Below, piece by piece: positions 17,501 through 26,419 of a stretch of 64,000 nucleotides of DNA (positions are counted from its first letter, which is position 1; each line of letters begins with the position of its first letter). Made by a program: the position numbers and the translations under genes. The notes under the pieces are model-generated. The model was not told where the DNA came from and made no database searches. It saw only the letters and a list, made by a program, of their open reading frames with translations. This DNA comes from Clostridia bacterium (GTDB lineage Bacteria; Bacillota; Clostridia; Christensenellales; Aristaeellaceae): assembly GCA_017501255.1 (NCBI GenBank), contig JAFVXE010000021.1, positions 45,300 through 109,299 of the forward strand, in the 5' to 3' direction.

Positions 17501-18520
17501 TTATTCACCGTCCGCAGCGGAAGCGAAATAGATGATATCCAGTACCTTGCGCTCTTCCGCCTGCTTTTCATTCACGATTTTGCCGTTGAATACCAGCGTG
17601 GCGCTGTTGCCGCCATCCAGATTGTAGGCCTGCTGGCAGCCCAGCTGATACATAATATCGGCAAATTCTTCGATGGTTACGCCAGCGGTGTTCTCCTCGC
17701 GGCCATTGACCACCACCAGGCAATAGGTCAGGGTATCCAGCTGGCCGATACCCGCACGGGGCTCGTCATAAACGCCGTGCTCCCACAGGTTATCCCGCAT
17801 CTCCACCTTTTCGCCATCCACCACCAGGCCGGGGCCGAAGGCAAACGCATTGACCAGCTCGTGCTTTTCCTTGAATTCCTTCATAGCCTGCTTCTGGCCA
17901 TCCTGACCGTTGGGCACGATATGGAAATCGCCCAGTTCGTCTATCCAGAGAAGGTCCATGGTCTTGCTGGGCTTTTCACGGCCTTCGGTGCCCATGCGGG
18001 TGATGTAGCCGGTAGCCACCATGCTGTAAAAGTCGCCGTTCATGGCAACCACAGCGTTATAGTTGGAGGCAATAGCGGTGGTGAAATTGGTGCGCTCGGA
18101 GCTGAGCTTGTTGCCTGCCAGCGCAGTGCGCAGCTGGGAGGGCGTTGCCACTTTGATATAGGCAATATAAACATCGCTGTCATACATCCGGCGCTGTTCC
18201 AATTCCACGATCATGCTCTCGTCGCGGTAGCCGTTTTCGGTAAAATTGGCTTCGATGGGTGCATTGCCGGGCACGCCCAGTTCCACAGGCAGGGGATCAA
18301 TGCCGGAGGAGGGCAGAATATCGCTGAACACAGCGCTGGCAATCACCGCAATGGGCTGACGCTTTGCGCCATACGCTTCATCATCGGATTCTTCCATGAG
18401 CAGTTCATCGTAATAGTCCTCTGCTTCCTCCATCACTGCACCGGAGGGAATGAGAAAAATCAAAGAAAGGGCCATCAACAGAACCAGAGCAAACAAAACC
18501 GGGAAGCTGCTTTTACGCAT
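17501..18520 (-). CDS. Exported phosphodiester glycosidase (NAGPA-like)
   Basis: A 339-residue protein with an N-terminal membrane anchor or signal (residues 5-30), an acidic spacer, and a phosphodiester glycosidase domain. Family landmarks are NYNAVVAMNGDFYSM, FAFGPGLVVDGE, RAGIGQLDTLTYCLVVVNGR and the C-terminal YNLDGGNSATLVFNGK. The family is related to the enzyme that uncaps N-acetylglucosamine-1-phosphodiesters in animals; the bacterial members act outside the membrane, probably on wall or capsule polymers. The gene is the first of the Lgt-like / ogt operon. Confidence 0.88.
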   Translation of the reverse strand: MRKSSFPVLFALVLLMALSLIFLIPSGAVMEEAEDYYDELLMEESDDEAYGAKRQPIAVIASAVFSDILPSSGIDPLPVELGVPGNAPIEANFTENGYRDESMIVELEQRRMYDSDVYIAYIKVATPSQLRTALAGNKLSSERTNFTTAIASNYNAVVAMNGDFYSMVATGYITRMGTEGREKPSKTMDLLWIDELGDFHIVPNGQDGQKQAMKEFKEKHELVNAFAFGPGLVVDGEKVEMRDNLWEHGVYDEPRAGIGQLDTLTYCLVVVNGREENTAGVTIEEFADIMYQLGCQQAYNLDGGNSATLVFNGKIVNEKQAEERKVLDIIYFASAADGE

Positions 18521-18551
18521 GGTAGGGTTTCATTCCTTTCAGCAATGATGA

Positions 18552-18570
18552 CGGGTATGCATACCTCGTC
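18552..18570. promoter_or_regulatory. Palindrome at the start of the glycosidase transcript
   Basis: GGTATGCATACC (18554-18565) is a perfect 12-base palindrome, flanked by near-matching CG / TCG arms. It sits just downstream of the minus-strand -10 box, where a repressor would act, or at the 5' end of the mRNA. Confidence 0.4.
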
Positions 18571-18576
18571 AATAAT

Positions 18577-18605
18577 AGTATACTATAGCCAAGTTCACTT
18601 CGCAA
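18577..18605 (-). promoter_or_regulatory. Promoter of the glycosidase / Lgt-like / ogt operon
   Basis: On the minus strand, TTGCGA (18600-18605), a 17-base spacer and TATACT (18577-18582). The gene begins about 55 bases further on. Confidence 0.5.
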
Positions 18606-18634
18606 GAGAAGGAGATGTAAAGTCTTTCATCTAG

Positions 18635-18664
18635 TTGCCAAGAGGCGACATAAAGATGTATAAT
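18635..18664 (+). promoter_or_regulatory. Promoter of the polysaccharide deacetylase gene
   Basis: TTGCCA (18635-18640), an 18-base spacer and TATAAT (18659-18664), about 54 bases before the ATG. Confidence 0.6.
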
Positions 18665-18717
18665 GGTATGAACATCCGGTCTTTTGAAAATCCAGTATAT
18701 GCACAGGAGGAACCACC

Positions 18718-19563
18718 ATGCGTGAGATGAGTTTGTTGTTTCCCAACGGTTTGAGCAAGGCCCTGACCCTCAGCTACGATGACGGTGTTGAACAGGACGC
18801 CCGTCTGATTGAGATAATGAACAAATACGGCCTGAAAGGCACTTTCAACCTGAGCGGCGGTCTGTTTGCCCCTGAAGGCACCGTGTATCCCCAAGGACAG
18901 ATTCACCGCCGCATGAGCAAGAGCGCCGCTTATGATCTGTACCATAACTGCGGCCACGAAATTGCGCTGCACGCCTATACCCACCCCGATCTGACCTTGC
19001 TCAGCAAGGGCACAGCTGCTTATCAGATCGTCAAGGACAGGGAAGCCCTGGAAGAAATGTTTGGCCGCATTGTGCGGGGCATGGCCTATCCCTATGGCAC
19101 CAACAGCGAAGGCACGGCCGAGCTTCTGAAAAACTGCGGCGTTGCCTATTGCCGCACGGTGGAAGCCACCTGCCGTTTTGATATCCCCTCCGACTGGCTG
19201 CGTATGCCCAGCACCTGCCACCATAACCATCCCAAGCTGATGGAGTTGACCGAGGAATTCCTCAAGGAGCCCAACTTCTTCTGGTCCCGGCCCAAGCTGT
19301 TCTACCTGTGGGGTCACAGCTACGAATTCGAAGCCGACAACAACTGGCACGTCATTGAAGAATTTGCTGCCCGCATCGGCGGCAAGGATGACATCTGGTA
19401 TGCCACCAATATCGAAATTTATGATTATGTGGATGCTTGGAAGCGCATGATCACCAGCGCAGATGGCCGCCGTATCTACAACCCCAGCAACCGTCCTATC
19501 TGGCTGTGGGCCGATCAAAAGATCCACAAGGTGGATGCTGGTTGTGAAATCGTTCTGGATTAA
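18718..19563 (+). CDS. Polysaccharide deacetylase family protein (cytoplasmic type)
   Basis: A 281-residue NodB-homology protein. Motif 1 is LSYDDGVEQD (catalytic Asp and metal Asp), motif 2 is HAYTHP (metal His pair), motif 3 is MAYPYGTNSEGT. The family removes acetyl groups from N-acetyl sugars with a divalent metal. There is no signal peptide and the catalytic domain starts almost at residue 1, unlike wall-acting enzymes, so it may act on a cytoplasmic or short substrate. CAGGAGGAACC precedes the ATG. Monocistronic. Confidence 0.85.
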   Translation: MREMSLLFPNGLSKALTLSYDDGVEQDARLIEIMNKYGLKGTFNLSGGLFAPEGTVYPQGQIHRRMSKSAAYDLYHNCGHEIALHAYTHPDLTLLSKGTAAYQIVKDREALEEMFGRIVRGMAYPYGTNSEGTAELLKNCGVAYCRTVEATCRFDIPSDWLRMPSTCHHNHPKLMELTEEFLKEPNFFWSRPKLFYLWGHSYEFEADNNWHVIEEFAARIGGKDDIWYATNIEIYDYVDAWKRMITSADGRRIYNPSNRPIWLWADQKIHKVDAGCEIVLD

Positions 19564-19658
19564 CGGTTTGTTCACACCTGAAAGCTGGTTCTTTCTTGTG
19601 TTTTGTGCGGTTTTCTGTTATGCTATAGACAGCGGTTTGAGCCGCTCAAGGAGGAACT

Positions 19659-20363
19659 ATGCGACTGCAAAAGTATCTGGCATCCTGCGGCGTTGCATCC
19701 CGGCGGGCTTCTGAAAAACTGATTGCCGATGGCAGAGTCAGCGTGGATGGCGTGGTCATCACGGAAATGGGCACTCAGGTGGAGGAAGGTCAGCACGTTA
19801 CAGTGGACGGCAAGCCCGTTACCCCTGAGGCGGAAAAGCATTATCTGATGTATCACAAACCCGCTGGCGAAGTGACCACCGCCCACGACCCGGAGGGCCG
19901 TGCCACGGTGCTGGATCGTTTCAAGGATTATCCTGTACGGCTGTACCCGGTGGGACGGCTGGACTATGACAGCGAAGGCCTGCTGCTACTGACCAACGAC
20001 GGCGATCTGACCGAACGGATGCTGCATCCATCCCGTGAAGTGGAAAAGGTCTATCTGGCCCGGGTCAGCAATGTGGTCACCCCCGAGGAAGCCCGCCGTT
20101 TGGAGCGGGGCGTAATGGTGGACGGCCGCATGACCGCCCGTGCCAAAGCGAAGATCCTCAGTCAGCAAAACCTGTTCACTGATATGCTCATTACCATCCA
20201 CGAAGGGCGCAACCGTCAGGTGCGCAAAATGGTGGAACAGATCGGGCATCAAGTGGTTCTCTTGCGCCGCATCCGCTTCGGTCCCCTGAAGCTGGGCGAT
20301 CTGCCCCGGGGAATGTGGCGCCCGCTGACACAGGAGGAACTCAAACAGGTCACCGAATTGTAA
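19659..20363 (+). CDS. rluB: Ribosomal large subunit pseudouridine synthase B type
   Basis: A 234-residue RsuA/RluB family enzyme. It has an N-terminal S4 RNA-binding domain (MRLQKYLASCGVASRRASEKLI), then the catalytic core with the Asp in PVGRLDYDSEGLLLLTNDG, and the late EGRNRQVRKM motif. It isomerises a uridine in rRNA. AAGGAGG precedes the ATG. Whether it acts on 23S (RluB) or 16S (RsuA) rRNA is judged by general similarity only. Confidence 0.9.
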   Translation: MRLQKYLASCGVASRRASEKLIADGRVSVDGVVITEMGTQVEEGQHVTVDGKPVTPEAEKHYLMYHKPAGEVTTAHDPEGRATVLDRFKDYPVRLYPVGRLDYDSEGLLLLTNDGDLTERMLHPSREVEKVYLARVSNVVTPEEARRLERGVMVDGRMTARAKAKILSQQNLFTDMLITIHEGRNRQVRKMVEQIGHQVVLLRRIRFGPLKLGDLPRGMWRPLTQEELKQVTEL

Positions 20364-20417
20364 ATCTGCGTATATACGCACTGGATACACATATCAACTT
20401 TTAGGAGGCACACGACT

Positions 20418-20984
20418 ATGAAAAAAGGCGGTCTTCTCGAAACTTTGCTCAGCAGCTTTCTGGGTGGTTCTTCTTCCTCAAGTTCTTCTTCCTCTTCCTC
20501 ATCTTCCGGAATGATCGAAGATATTCTGGAAGATATCCTGGACGGGGATTCTTCCTCCAGCCCTCTGGGCGGTCTGATGGATAATCTGGGTGATACCGTA
20601 TCCGATTTGACGGGCATCGGCGCAACCAACACCGAAGCCTCCGAAACCGCTAAACTGAACAGCAAAGAAAAGACTTCTACTTCTGCCAAAAAGCCCCGTA
20701 AGCCCGGCAAGCTCGGCAGAATCACCACCTCCACTTCCTCTGTGAAGGACAAGGCGGAAGCTGCCAAGGAAAAGGCCCGTGAAAAGGCATACGGCAAAAC
20801 CGGCCGCACCGACAGAGCCAGCAATTCTTTCTCTTCTGTAAAGGATAAGGCAGAAGCCGCCAAGGAAAGAGCCCGGGAAAAGGCCAGCGCATCCGACAAG
20901 ACCAGCAGAGTTTCCAGCGGCAGTTCCGTCAAGGCCAAAGCCATGGCTGCCCGTGCTGCTGCCAGGGAAAAGAGCGGCCGCTGA
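20418..20984 (+). CDS. Low-complexity poly-serine / basic repeat protein
   Basis: A 188-residue protein of unknown function. A short N-terminal segment (KKGGLLETLLSSFLGG) is followed by a run of 13 serines, an acidic helix (MIEDILEDILDGD), a spacer, and a strongly basic C-terminal half. That half holds two clear copies and one weaker copy of a helical unit of about 20 residues (SSVKDKAEAAKEKAREKA). It looks largely disordered and could be a scaffold or nucleic-acid or membrane-surface binder. TTAGGAGG precedes the ATG. It is the first gene of a tight cluster, 1 base from the two-TM gene and on the same strand as the Hsp70-like gene. Confidence 0.7.
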   Translation: MKKGGLLETLLSSFLGGSSSSSSSSSSSSSGMIEDILEDILDGDSSSSPLGGLMDNLGDTVSDLTGIGATNTEASETAKLNSKEKTSTSAKKPRKPGKLGRITTSTSSVKDKAEAAKEKAREKAYGKTGRTDRASNSFSSVKDKAEAAKERAREKASASDKTSRVSSGSSVKAKAMAARAAAREKSGR

Positions 20985-20985
20985 T

Positions 20986-21837
20986 ATGACTGCCTATGAA
21001 TGCTGGCAGGAGCAGCGGGAGGCGCTGGGCGCAGAGCTTGCCAAGCAGCAGGATATGCAGGATGTAATCTACGCCACCCGCCATGCGCTTTTGCAGACGG
21101 AACAGAACGTTCTGGCAACCCAGAGCGACGACGTCCTTCGCCAGCAGATGGGCGTATTGTTTGCCTTGCTCAAAAACAGTATATCGCTGATGAATGTCCC
21201 CATCACCAGCACCACATGGACCGCCGCCTCCAGACGCAATGAAAAGCGTCTGGGGCGGGGTTTTCCTTTGCTGTTGACCGCAGGTTTTCTGTTGCTGGCT
21301 GCCTGCCTTTGGTGCTACGCCAAAAAGGATTTGCTGGGCTGGCTGCTGCCGTTGGGCGGCATTGTGCTGGCATTGATCGGATTGGGCATCAACCGCAGCG
21401 AGGCAAAAAAGGCATACGTTCCGCCCAAAGAACAGGCCAGGGTGACCCACACCGTAGACCCACAAGTTTTTCTGAGCGCCATTGACGGACAGATTCTGAT
21501 GATCGATCGCTGTGCCAACGATTTTGCCTATCTGAACCAAACGCTGCGGACAGCATCTGACAGCATCAGCACGAAGAATCTGGAAGCCATTGCAGATGTG
21601 CTGGAGGCCATTTATGCCTACGATGACGATCTGCGCCCGCAGGCAGAGGATGCTATGAATCAACTGCTGCATGAAATGGGGCTGGAAACCATGGCCTATT
21701 CACCAGAGCATAGCAAACTGTTCAGCCAGCTGCCATCCAAGAATGCCACCCGCACCCTTTGCCCCGCAATTCTGTCAGCCCAGGATCACCGTCTGCTTCG
21801 GCGGGGCACGGCCGTTGTTGCAAACAATGCAGCCTGA
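20986..21837 (+). CDS. Two-TM membrane protein of unknown function
   Basis: A 283-residue protein. Residues 1-85 are a soluble, mainly helical domain; about 88-133 contain two adjacent TM segments (PLLLTAGFLLLAACLWCYA and LLGWLLPLGGIVLALIGLGI); the rest is soluble and helical. It starts one base after the stop of the poly-serine gene and ends 9 bases before the Hsp70-like gene, so co-expression is nearly certain. I do not recognise a family. The layout suggests a membrane platform for its cytoplasmic neighbours. Confidence 0.75.
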   Translation: MTAYECWQEQREALGAELAKQQDMQDVIYATRHALLQTEQNVLATQSDDVLRQQMGVLFALLKNSISLMNVPITSTTWTAASRRNEKRLGRGFPLLLTAGFLLLAACLWCYAKKDLLGWLLPLGGIVLALIGLGINRSEAKKAYVPPKEQARVTHTVDPQVFLSAIDGQILMIDRCANDFAYLNQTLRTASDSISTKNLEAIADVLEAIYAYDDDLRPQAEDAMNQLLHEMGLETMAYSPEHSKLFSQLPSKNATRTLCPAILSAQDHRLLRRGTAVVANNAA

Positions 21838-21846
21838 GGAGGTACC

Positions 21847-23733
21847 ATGCGTTATATCGGATTTGACATCGGCGACGGCGAAAGCGCTGTCGCCGCTTTT
21901 GAACAGGGTTCCGGTATCGAACCCATCATTCTGCCGGTAGCCGGACGAGGAAGTCTGCTCAGTGCAGTGGGACGCATCGGCAGCGAGATCGTCATCGGCG
22001 ACCGTGCCTATACCGACAATCTGGCCGATAACCTCAGCGTGCGTTTCAAAAGCCGCTTCACCTATGATAAAGGTGCCAACAATGACATCGCCAGCTTTGT
22101 AAAGGGTGTTTTGGCAGATTTGCGCCAAAGCGGTTCCCTGAACCCGGATGATCGCTTCGTGATCGGCTGCCCGGCAGGCTGGAGTACCGCTGCCCGCAGC
22201 CGCTACCGGGAACTGATGATTCAGGCAGGGGTGGAAAACCCGCAAATCATTTCTGAATCCCGTGCTGCTTTTCTCTATGCCAAGTATGCCAAAACGGTAG
22301 CGCTGGATGTGGATATCCTCAACGAAAGCGCTTTGGTCATTGATATTGGTTCCTCCACACTGGATTTTGCGTATATTGTGGACGGACGGGAGACGGGCGT
22401 GGGCACTTTTGGCGAAATCACGCTGGGCGGCGGTTTGCTGGATGCTGAATTTCTGCGGCTGGCCGTGGAGCAAAGCCGGGAGAAGGAGAAGATTCGACAG
22501 GTATTTGCGGAAAGCAAAAGCTGGTACAGCTACTGCGAGCTGGAAGCACGCCGACTGAAGGAGGCATATTATTCCCGTCTTTCCAAAGATCCCACTGCCT
22601 GCATTAAAAAGCAACTGCGCATTTGCTATGACGGTATTCAAAAGCTGAATTTGCAACTGGATGCCAAACAGGCAAGCGCCATGACCGGCAATCCCTTGAG
22701 CGTATTGGGCGGGCGTTCTTTCAGTCAGGCCATTCAGGAGGCGCTGGCAAATGCTGCTCATCTGACTTGTGACAGACCGCCACGATTGCTGCTTCTGACC
22801 GGCGGCGCATCCCGGATGCCTTTCTTCCAGCAAGCCTGCAAAGAGGCTTTCCCGAATGCTGTCATGGTTTGCTGCCCGGAGCCGGAATTCTCCATTGCCA
22901 AGGGGCTGGCATATGCCGGCTGGATCGATGAGAATCTGCGGGCTTTCCGTCAGGCGATTGAAACGGAAATGACCACGGAGCGTATCAACCACGTGGTTTC
23001 AGAGGCCATTCCGGAACTGATGCCGCCGGTGATCAACACTTTGGTAGATTTGTTGATGGATGAAGCAACATTGCCCATCTATCGGGATTGGCAGCATGGC
23101 GATATCCTGACCCTGAATGATATGAACCAACAGTTGAAAAAGCGGATGGCTGACGTCCTTTCCTCCCCCATGACTGAAGAAGTGCTGGCGCCCGTCATTC
23201 ACCAGTGGCTGCTTGCGCTGACCCCCGGGTTGCAGCGGATGGTTGATCCCATTTGTGACCGTTACGAAGTTCCCCGCAAGGAAATGCAGCTGAATCTGAC
23301 AGCCTCCGGCAGCGGACAGGTAGCTGTTTCCACCAAACAGCTGATGGGGCTGCCCTTCCTTGGCACCCTGTTGGGATTGATCGTCAGTTTGATTGTCGGC
23401 TTTTTGTGCGGCGGCAGTGGTTTGGCGCTGATAGCCACCGGCCCACTGGGTTTTCTGGCGGGCGCTGTAATCGGTGCCATTGTTTCCCTGTTTGGCTGGA
23501 ATGCCCTGTCCCATACGCTGATGAAAGCCAACATTCCCTTGCTGATACGCAGGATAACCAGCGAAAAAAAGCTCAGCGGCGATGCGACCCGGCAAAAACT
23601 GCGGGAAGCGCTCACCAAGGAACTCTGCGGAAAAGACAGCACCTTTGTCAAGCAGATCACCGAAGGCTTTTCCGCATCCTTCCGCAAATATCTGAAAGCC
23701 ATTGCGCAAGCGGCGGAGATCCCCATCGAATAA
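21847..23733 (+). CDS. Hsp70/actin-like ATPase with C-terminal membrane hairpin
   Basis: A 628-residue protein. The N-terminal 370 residues have the Hsp70/actin nucleotide-binding layout: phosphate-1 FDIGDGESAVA, a connecting helix around ISESRAAFLY, phosphate-2 IDIGSSTLDFAYI, a GGGLLDAEF turn, and the adenosine motif LLLTGGASRM. There is no DnaK substrate-binding domain. Instead comes a helical region, then a Gly/Ala/Leu-rich hydrophobic hairpin (about 498-551, with GLIVSLIVGFLCGG and GFLAGAVIGAIVSLFGW) and a helical tail. It is likely an ATP-driven switch or chaperone held at the membrane. GAGGTACC precedes the ATG. The two genes before it are tightly coupled; apbE follows after 73 bases. 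Confidence 0.82.
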   Translation: MRYIGFDIGDGESAVAAFEQGSGIEPIILPVAGRGSLLSAVGRIGSEIVIGDRAYTDNLADNLSVRFKSRFTYDKGANNDIASFVKGVLADLRQSGSLNPDDRFVIGCPAGWSTAARSRYRELMIQAGVENPQIISESRAAFLYAKYAKTVALDVDILNESALVIDIGSSTLDFAYIVDGRETGVGTFGEITLGGGLLDAEFLRLAVEQSREKEKIRQVFAESKSWYSYCELEARRLKEAYYSRLSKDPTACIKKQLRICYDGIQKLNLQLDAKQASAMTGNPLSVLGGRSFSQAIQEALANAAHLTCDRPPRLLLLTGGASRMPFFQQACKEAFPNAVMVCCPEPEFSIAKGLAYAGWIDENLRAFRQAIETEMTTERINHVVSEAIPELMPPVINTLVDLLMDEATLPIYRDWQHGDILTLNDMNQQLKKRMADVLSSPMTEEVLAPVIHQWLLALTPGLQRMVDPICDRYEVPRKEMQLNLTASGSGQVAVSTKQLMGLPFLGTLLGLIVSLIVGFLCGGSGLALIATGPLGFLAGAVIGAIVSLFGWNALSHTLMKANIPLLIRRITSEKKLSGDATRQKLREALTKELCGKDSTFVKQITEGFSASFRKYLKAIAQAAEIPIE

Positions 23734-23806
23734 AGAACTGCATCATTTGCTCAAGCAAACGGCAGACTATCAGGGGTCATGCCGCCCGAAAGGAGTCCTT
23801 TTGTCC

Positions 23807-24841
23807 ATGAAACGTCTGCTTGCCTTGATGGTTTGTATCCTTCTGCTCACCAGTTGTGCTGCATCCGCAGAAACGCAGCGGTACACCGCCAGTTTTCTGG
23901 ATGTATTCGATACTGCATCTCAGCTGGTGATTTATGCCGATTCTCAGGAGGAAGCCAACCGCCTGGCACAGTTGATCTATTCTGAATTACTCAGATACCA
24001 CAAACTGTTTGACCAGTACAACGATTGGCCTCAGGTTACCGGTGTGTATGAAGTGAACCAGAAAGCAGCTGCCGAGCCTGTGACGGTAGAGGCAGAACTG
24101 TTTGATTTGCTTCGGTTTGCCAAGGAAATGGCTGTTTTGACAGATGGCAAAACCAACATTGCCATGGGCAGCGTGCTCAAATTATGGCATCAGGCGAGGG
24201 AAGATGGATTGAACCATCCCGAAAGCGCCTACCTGCCTGATGAAGACGCTCTGAAACAAGCTGCCCAGCACACCAATCCGGATGATTTGGTGCTGGACGA
24301 AGAAAAAGGCACCGTATTCTTTGCTGACCCGGCATTGCAGCTGGATCTTGGTGCCATCGCCAAGGGGTATGCCGTTGAGCAGGTGGCAAAAATGCTGGAA
24401 GCGGACGGTGTCAACGGCGTGCTGTTATCTATCGGCGGCAATGTGCGGGCGATCGGTGTGCGTCCGGACGGAACGGCCTTTCCCGTCGGTGTGCAGAATC
24501 CCGATCTGCAATCGGAGCAGAACCACATTGCCATCATATCGCTGAAAAATGCTTCTCTGGTGACCAGCGGCAGTTATCAGCGGTTCTATACAGTGAACGG
24601 TCAGCAATACCATCACATCATCGATCCGGTAACCCTGATGCCAGCCCGGCATCTGTGGGCCGTATCCGTGGTGACGAAGGACAGCGGACTGGCAGACGCC
24701 CTTTCCACTGCTCTGTTCAATCTGCCGCTGGAAGACGGACAGCAGCTGATTGCATCCCTTCCCGAAGCAGAAGCGCTTTGGGTGCTGATGGATGGCACCC
24801 TTATGGCGAGTGATGGTTTTCAGTCCCTGATGATCCAATAA
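23807..24841 (+). CDS. apbE: FAD:protein FMN transferase lipoprotein
   Basis: A 344-residue ApbE-family lipoprotein: signal with lipobox LLLTSC, then the flavin-transferase domain with IAMGSVLKLWH, LDLGAIAKGYAVEQV, LLSIGGNVRAIG and the late metal-binding HHIIDPVTLMPA. ApbE attaches FMN to Thr residues of exported redox proteins such as Rnf/Nqr subunits, using FAD as donor. No target gene is near. ATG at 23807 and TTG at 23801 are both possible starts; AAAGGAG lies upstream. An intrinsic terminator follows. Confidence 0.93.
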   Translation: MKRLLALMVCILLLTSCAASAETQRYTASFLDVFDTASQLVIYADSQEEANRLAQLIYSELLRYHKLFDQYNDWPQVTGVYEVNQKAAAEPVTVEAELFDLLRFAKEMAVLTDGKTNIAMGSVLKLWHQAREDGLNHPESAYLPDEDALKQAAQHTNPDDLVLDEEKGTVFFADPALQLDLGAIAKGYAVEQVAKMLEADGVNGVLLSIGGNVRAIGVRPDGTAFPVGVQNPDLQSEQNHIAIISLKNASLVTSGSYQRFYTVNGQQYHHIIDPVTLMPARHLWAVSVVTKDSGLADALSTALFNLPLEDGQQLIASLPEAEALWVLMDGTLMASDGFQSLMIQ

Positions 24842-24855
24842 GTGAAGAAGCAGCA

Positions 24856-24888
24856 AAAGCGGCGTATGCATTGTGCACACGCCGCTTT
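24856..24888. terminator. Intrinsic terminator after apbE
   Basis: AAAGCGGCGT (24856-24865) pairs with ACGCCGCTTT (24879-24888), followed by a T-rich stretch. It lies between apbE and the converging kinase-like gene. Confidence 0.8.
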
Positions 24889-24911
24889 ATTCTATTTGGT
24901 TGTTCTTCGCC

Positions 24912-25670
24912 CTATTGGGGTAACTGCTGGCTGATAAACCCTCTGAGTTTTTCCCGTGCGCTTTGCCAATCCAGCTGCGGATCCTCCAGCACATAGCTGG
25001 TCAAAGGCAACTTTTCCAGAATGCGAAGCTCCCGGCGCTGACGCTCCTTTAGGCAGGCTATATAGCCGTCAAAGCCTTGCGCAGAGATGCTTTGTCCGTA
25101 TTTGCCTTCGTTGTGATAGGCAATCACCGCATCCAGCCAGCCCGGACGCTCTGGGGCGGCTTTCTGTACAGCTTCTGCAATGTGATTGTTTTCCAGATAA
25201 ATAACCACTGGATTCAAGGGCTGAATGATTTCAGCAAGCTGCTGAATGTATTGCAGGGAGGTTTCTTCGGGAAAGCCGAAACGCATCATGGTTTCGCACA
25301 TTGGATTCTGCAAAAGAACACAGTTGAACACATAGGTGGTATCTGGTGTAGCATTGGTGACAAACTGCCGCCATTTATCCAGCATCAGCGGCATTTCAAC
25401 CTTCCAAGGCAGCCCATCATAAATCTTATTTGGCATCAGACGGTTGCGTTCTTCTTCGCTGCAATCGCATAGGGCAACAATCCTGCCCACTCCCCCATCT
25501 TCCTCAGCTGGAATATAGGCATGGAATTCATAATCCGCAGGATGCTGGCCTGTTCCCTCATCAACATAGCAGACTTTGCAGCTTTCTGAAAGCACTTCAG
25601 CCAGAAAAGCGGACAATGTGCTTTTACCGCAGCAGGGCATTCCCTCCACAATAAACAGTTGATGCTTCAT
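24912..25670 (-). CDS. P-loop nucleotide kinase-like protein
   Basis: A 252-residue protein opening with a Walker A motif, VEGMPCCGKSTLSAFLAEVL, close to the N-terminus as in small-molecule kinases. A second recognisable stretch is TTYVFNCVLLQNPMCETMMRFG, where a Walker B-like strand would lie. It has no fused domain. The family phosphorylates nucleotides or other small metabolites; the substrate is not clear. AGGAGG sits seven bases before the ATG at 25670, so this start is preferred over the one at 25691. It is 32 bases after the HD-domain gene on the same strand. Confidence 0.75.
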   Translation of the reverse strand: MKHQLFIVEGMPCCGKSTLSAFLAEVLSESCKVCYVDEGTGQHPADYEFHAYIPAEEDGGVGRIVALCDCSEEERNRLMPNKIYDGLPWKVEMPLMLDKWRQFVTNATPDTTYVFNCVLLQNPMCETMMRFGFPEETSLQYIQQLAEIIQPLNPVVIYLENNHIAEAVQKAAPERPGWLDAVIAYHNEGKYGQSISAQGFDGYIACLKERQRRELRILEKLPLTSYVLEDPQLDWQSAREKLRGFISQQLPQ

Positions 25671-25702
25671 ACCCATGCCTCCTAAAAGCACTGGTTTACA
25701 GA

Positions 25703-26287
25703 TCAGAACGCTGCCATCTCCTGCTGGATGCTTTCTTCGCAGGAACGCATGGCAAGGATGGTTTTCTCAAACAAATCGGTCAGTTCCCAGCCCAGCATTT
25801 CTGCGCCCTGAGCAATCACATCCCGGGAGCAACCGGCAGCAAACTTCTTGTCCTTGAATTTCTTCTTGATGCTGGATACTTCCATATCCATCACGCTTTT
25901 GCTGGGACGCATGAGCGCTGCCGCACCAATGAGACCTGTCAGTTCGTCAATGGCGAACAGCACCTTTTCCATCTGATGCTCCGGCTCCACATCGCTGCAC
26001 AGGCCATAGGCATGGGAGCAGATGGCATGAATCATATCCGCACCGACTCCGGCAGGTTCCAGCAGCTCAGGAGCCTTTTTGCAGTGCTCATCGGGCCAGT
26101 TTTCAAAGTCGATATCATGCAGAAGGCCAACGATGGCCCAGAAATCCGCATCCTCGCCATAGCCCAGCTCGTTTGCATACCAGCGCATGGTGCCCTCCAC
26201 CGTCAGGGCGTGCTGGATATGGAACGCTTCCTTGTTGTACTGCTTCAGCAGCGCCAAGGCCTCAACACGTGTCAGATTGCTTTTCAT
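25703..26287 (-). CDS. HD-domain protein (HDIG type)
   Basis: A 194-residue metal-dependent phosphohydrolase-fold protein. The HD pattern is present: an early His in FHIQHALTVEG, the HD pair in VGLLHDIDFENWP, a later HAICSHAYG and the final Asp in VLFAIDELTGL. Such proteins hydrolyse nucleotides or related phosphoesters. It lacks any sensor domain. AAAGGAG precedes the ATG. The adjacent P-loop kinase-like gene may act on a related metabolite. Confidence 0.85.
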   Translation of the reverse strand: MKSNLTRVEALALLKQYNKEAFHIQHALTVEGTMRWYANELGYGEDADFWAIVGLLHDIDFENWPDEHCKKAPELLEPAGVGADMIHAICSHAYGLCSDVEPEHQMEKVLFAIDELTGLIGAAALMRPSKSVMDMEVSSIKKKFKDKKFAAGCSRDVIAQGAEMLGWELTDLFEKTILAMRSCEESIQQEMAAF

Positions 26288-26358
26288 TGAAATTTCTCCT
26301 TTCAGGAATGAATGGTGTTGCCATTATCATAGCACCGGCTGCGTTATTTGGCAAGATA

Positions 26359-26391
26359 AAGCAACCTGCCGCATATTGCAGCAGGTTGCTT
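26359..26391. terminator. Terminator at the end of the uxaB-uxaA-kdgA-kdgK operon
   Basis: AAGCAACCTGC (26359-26369) pairs with GCAGGTTGCTT (26381-26391). On the minus strand it follows kdgK and is followed by a T-rich region. Confidence 0.75.
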
Positions 26392-26419
26392 CAAAAAGAT
26401 CAATGATTCTTGACAAGGC

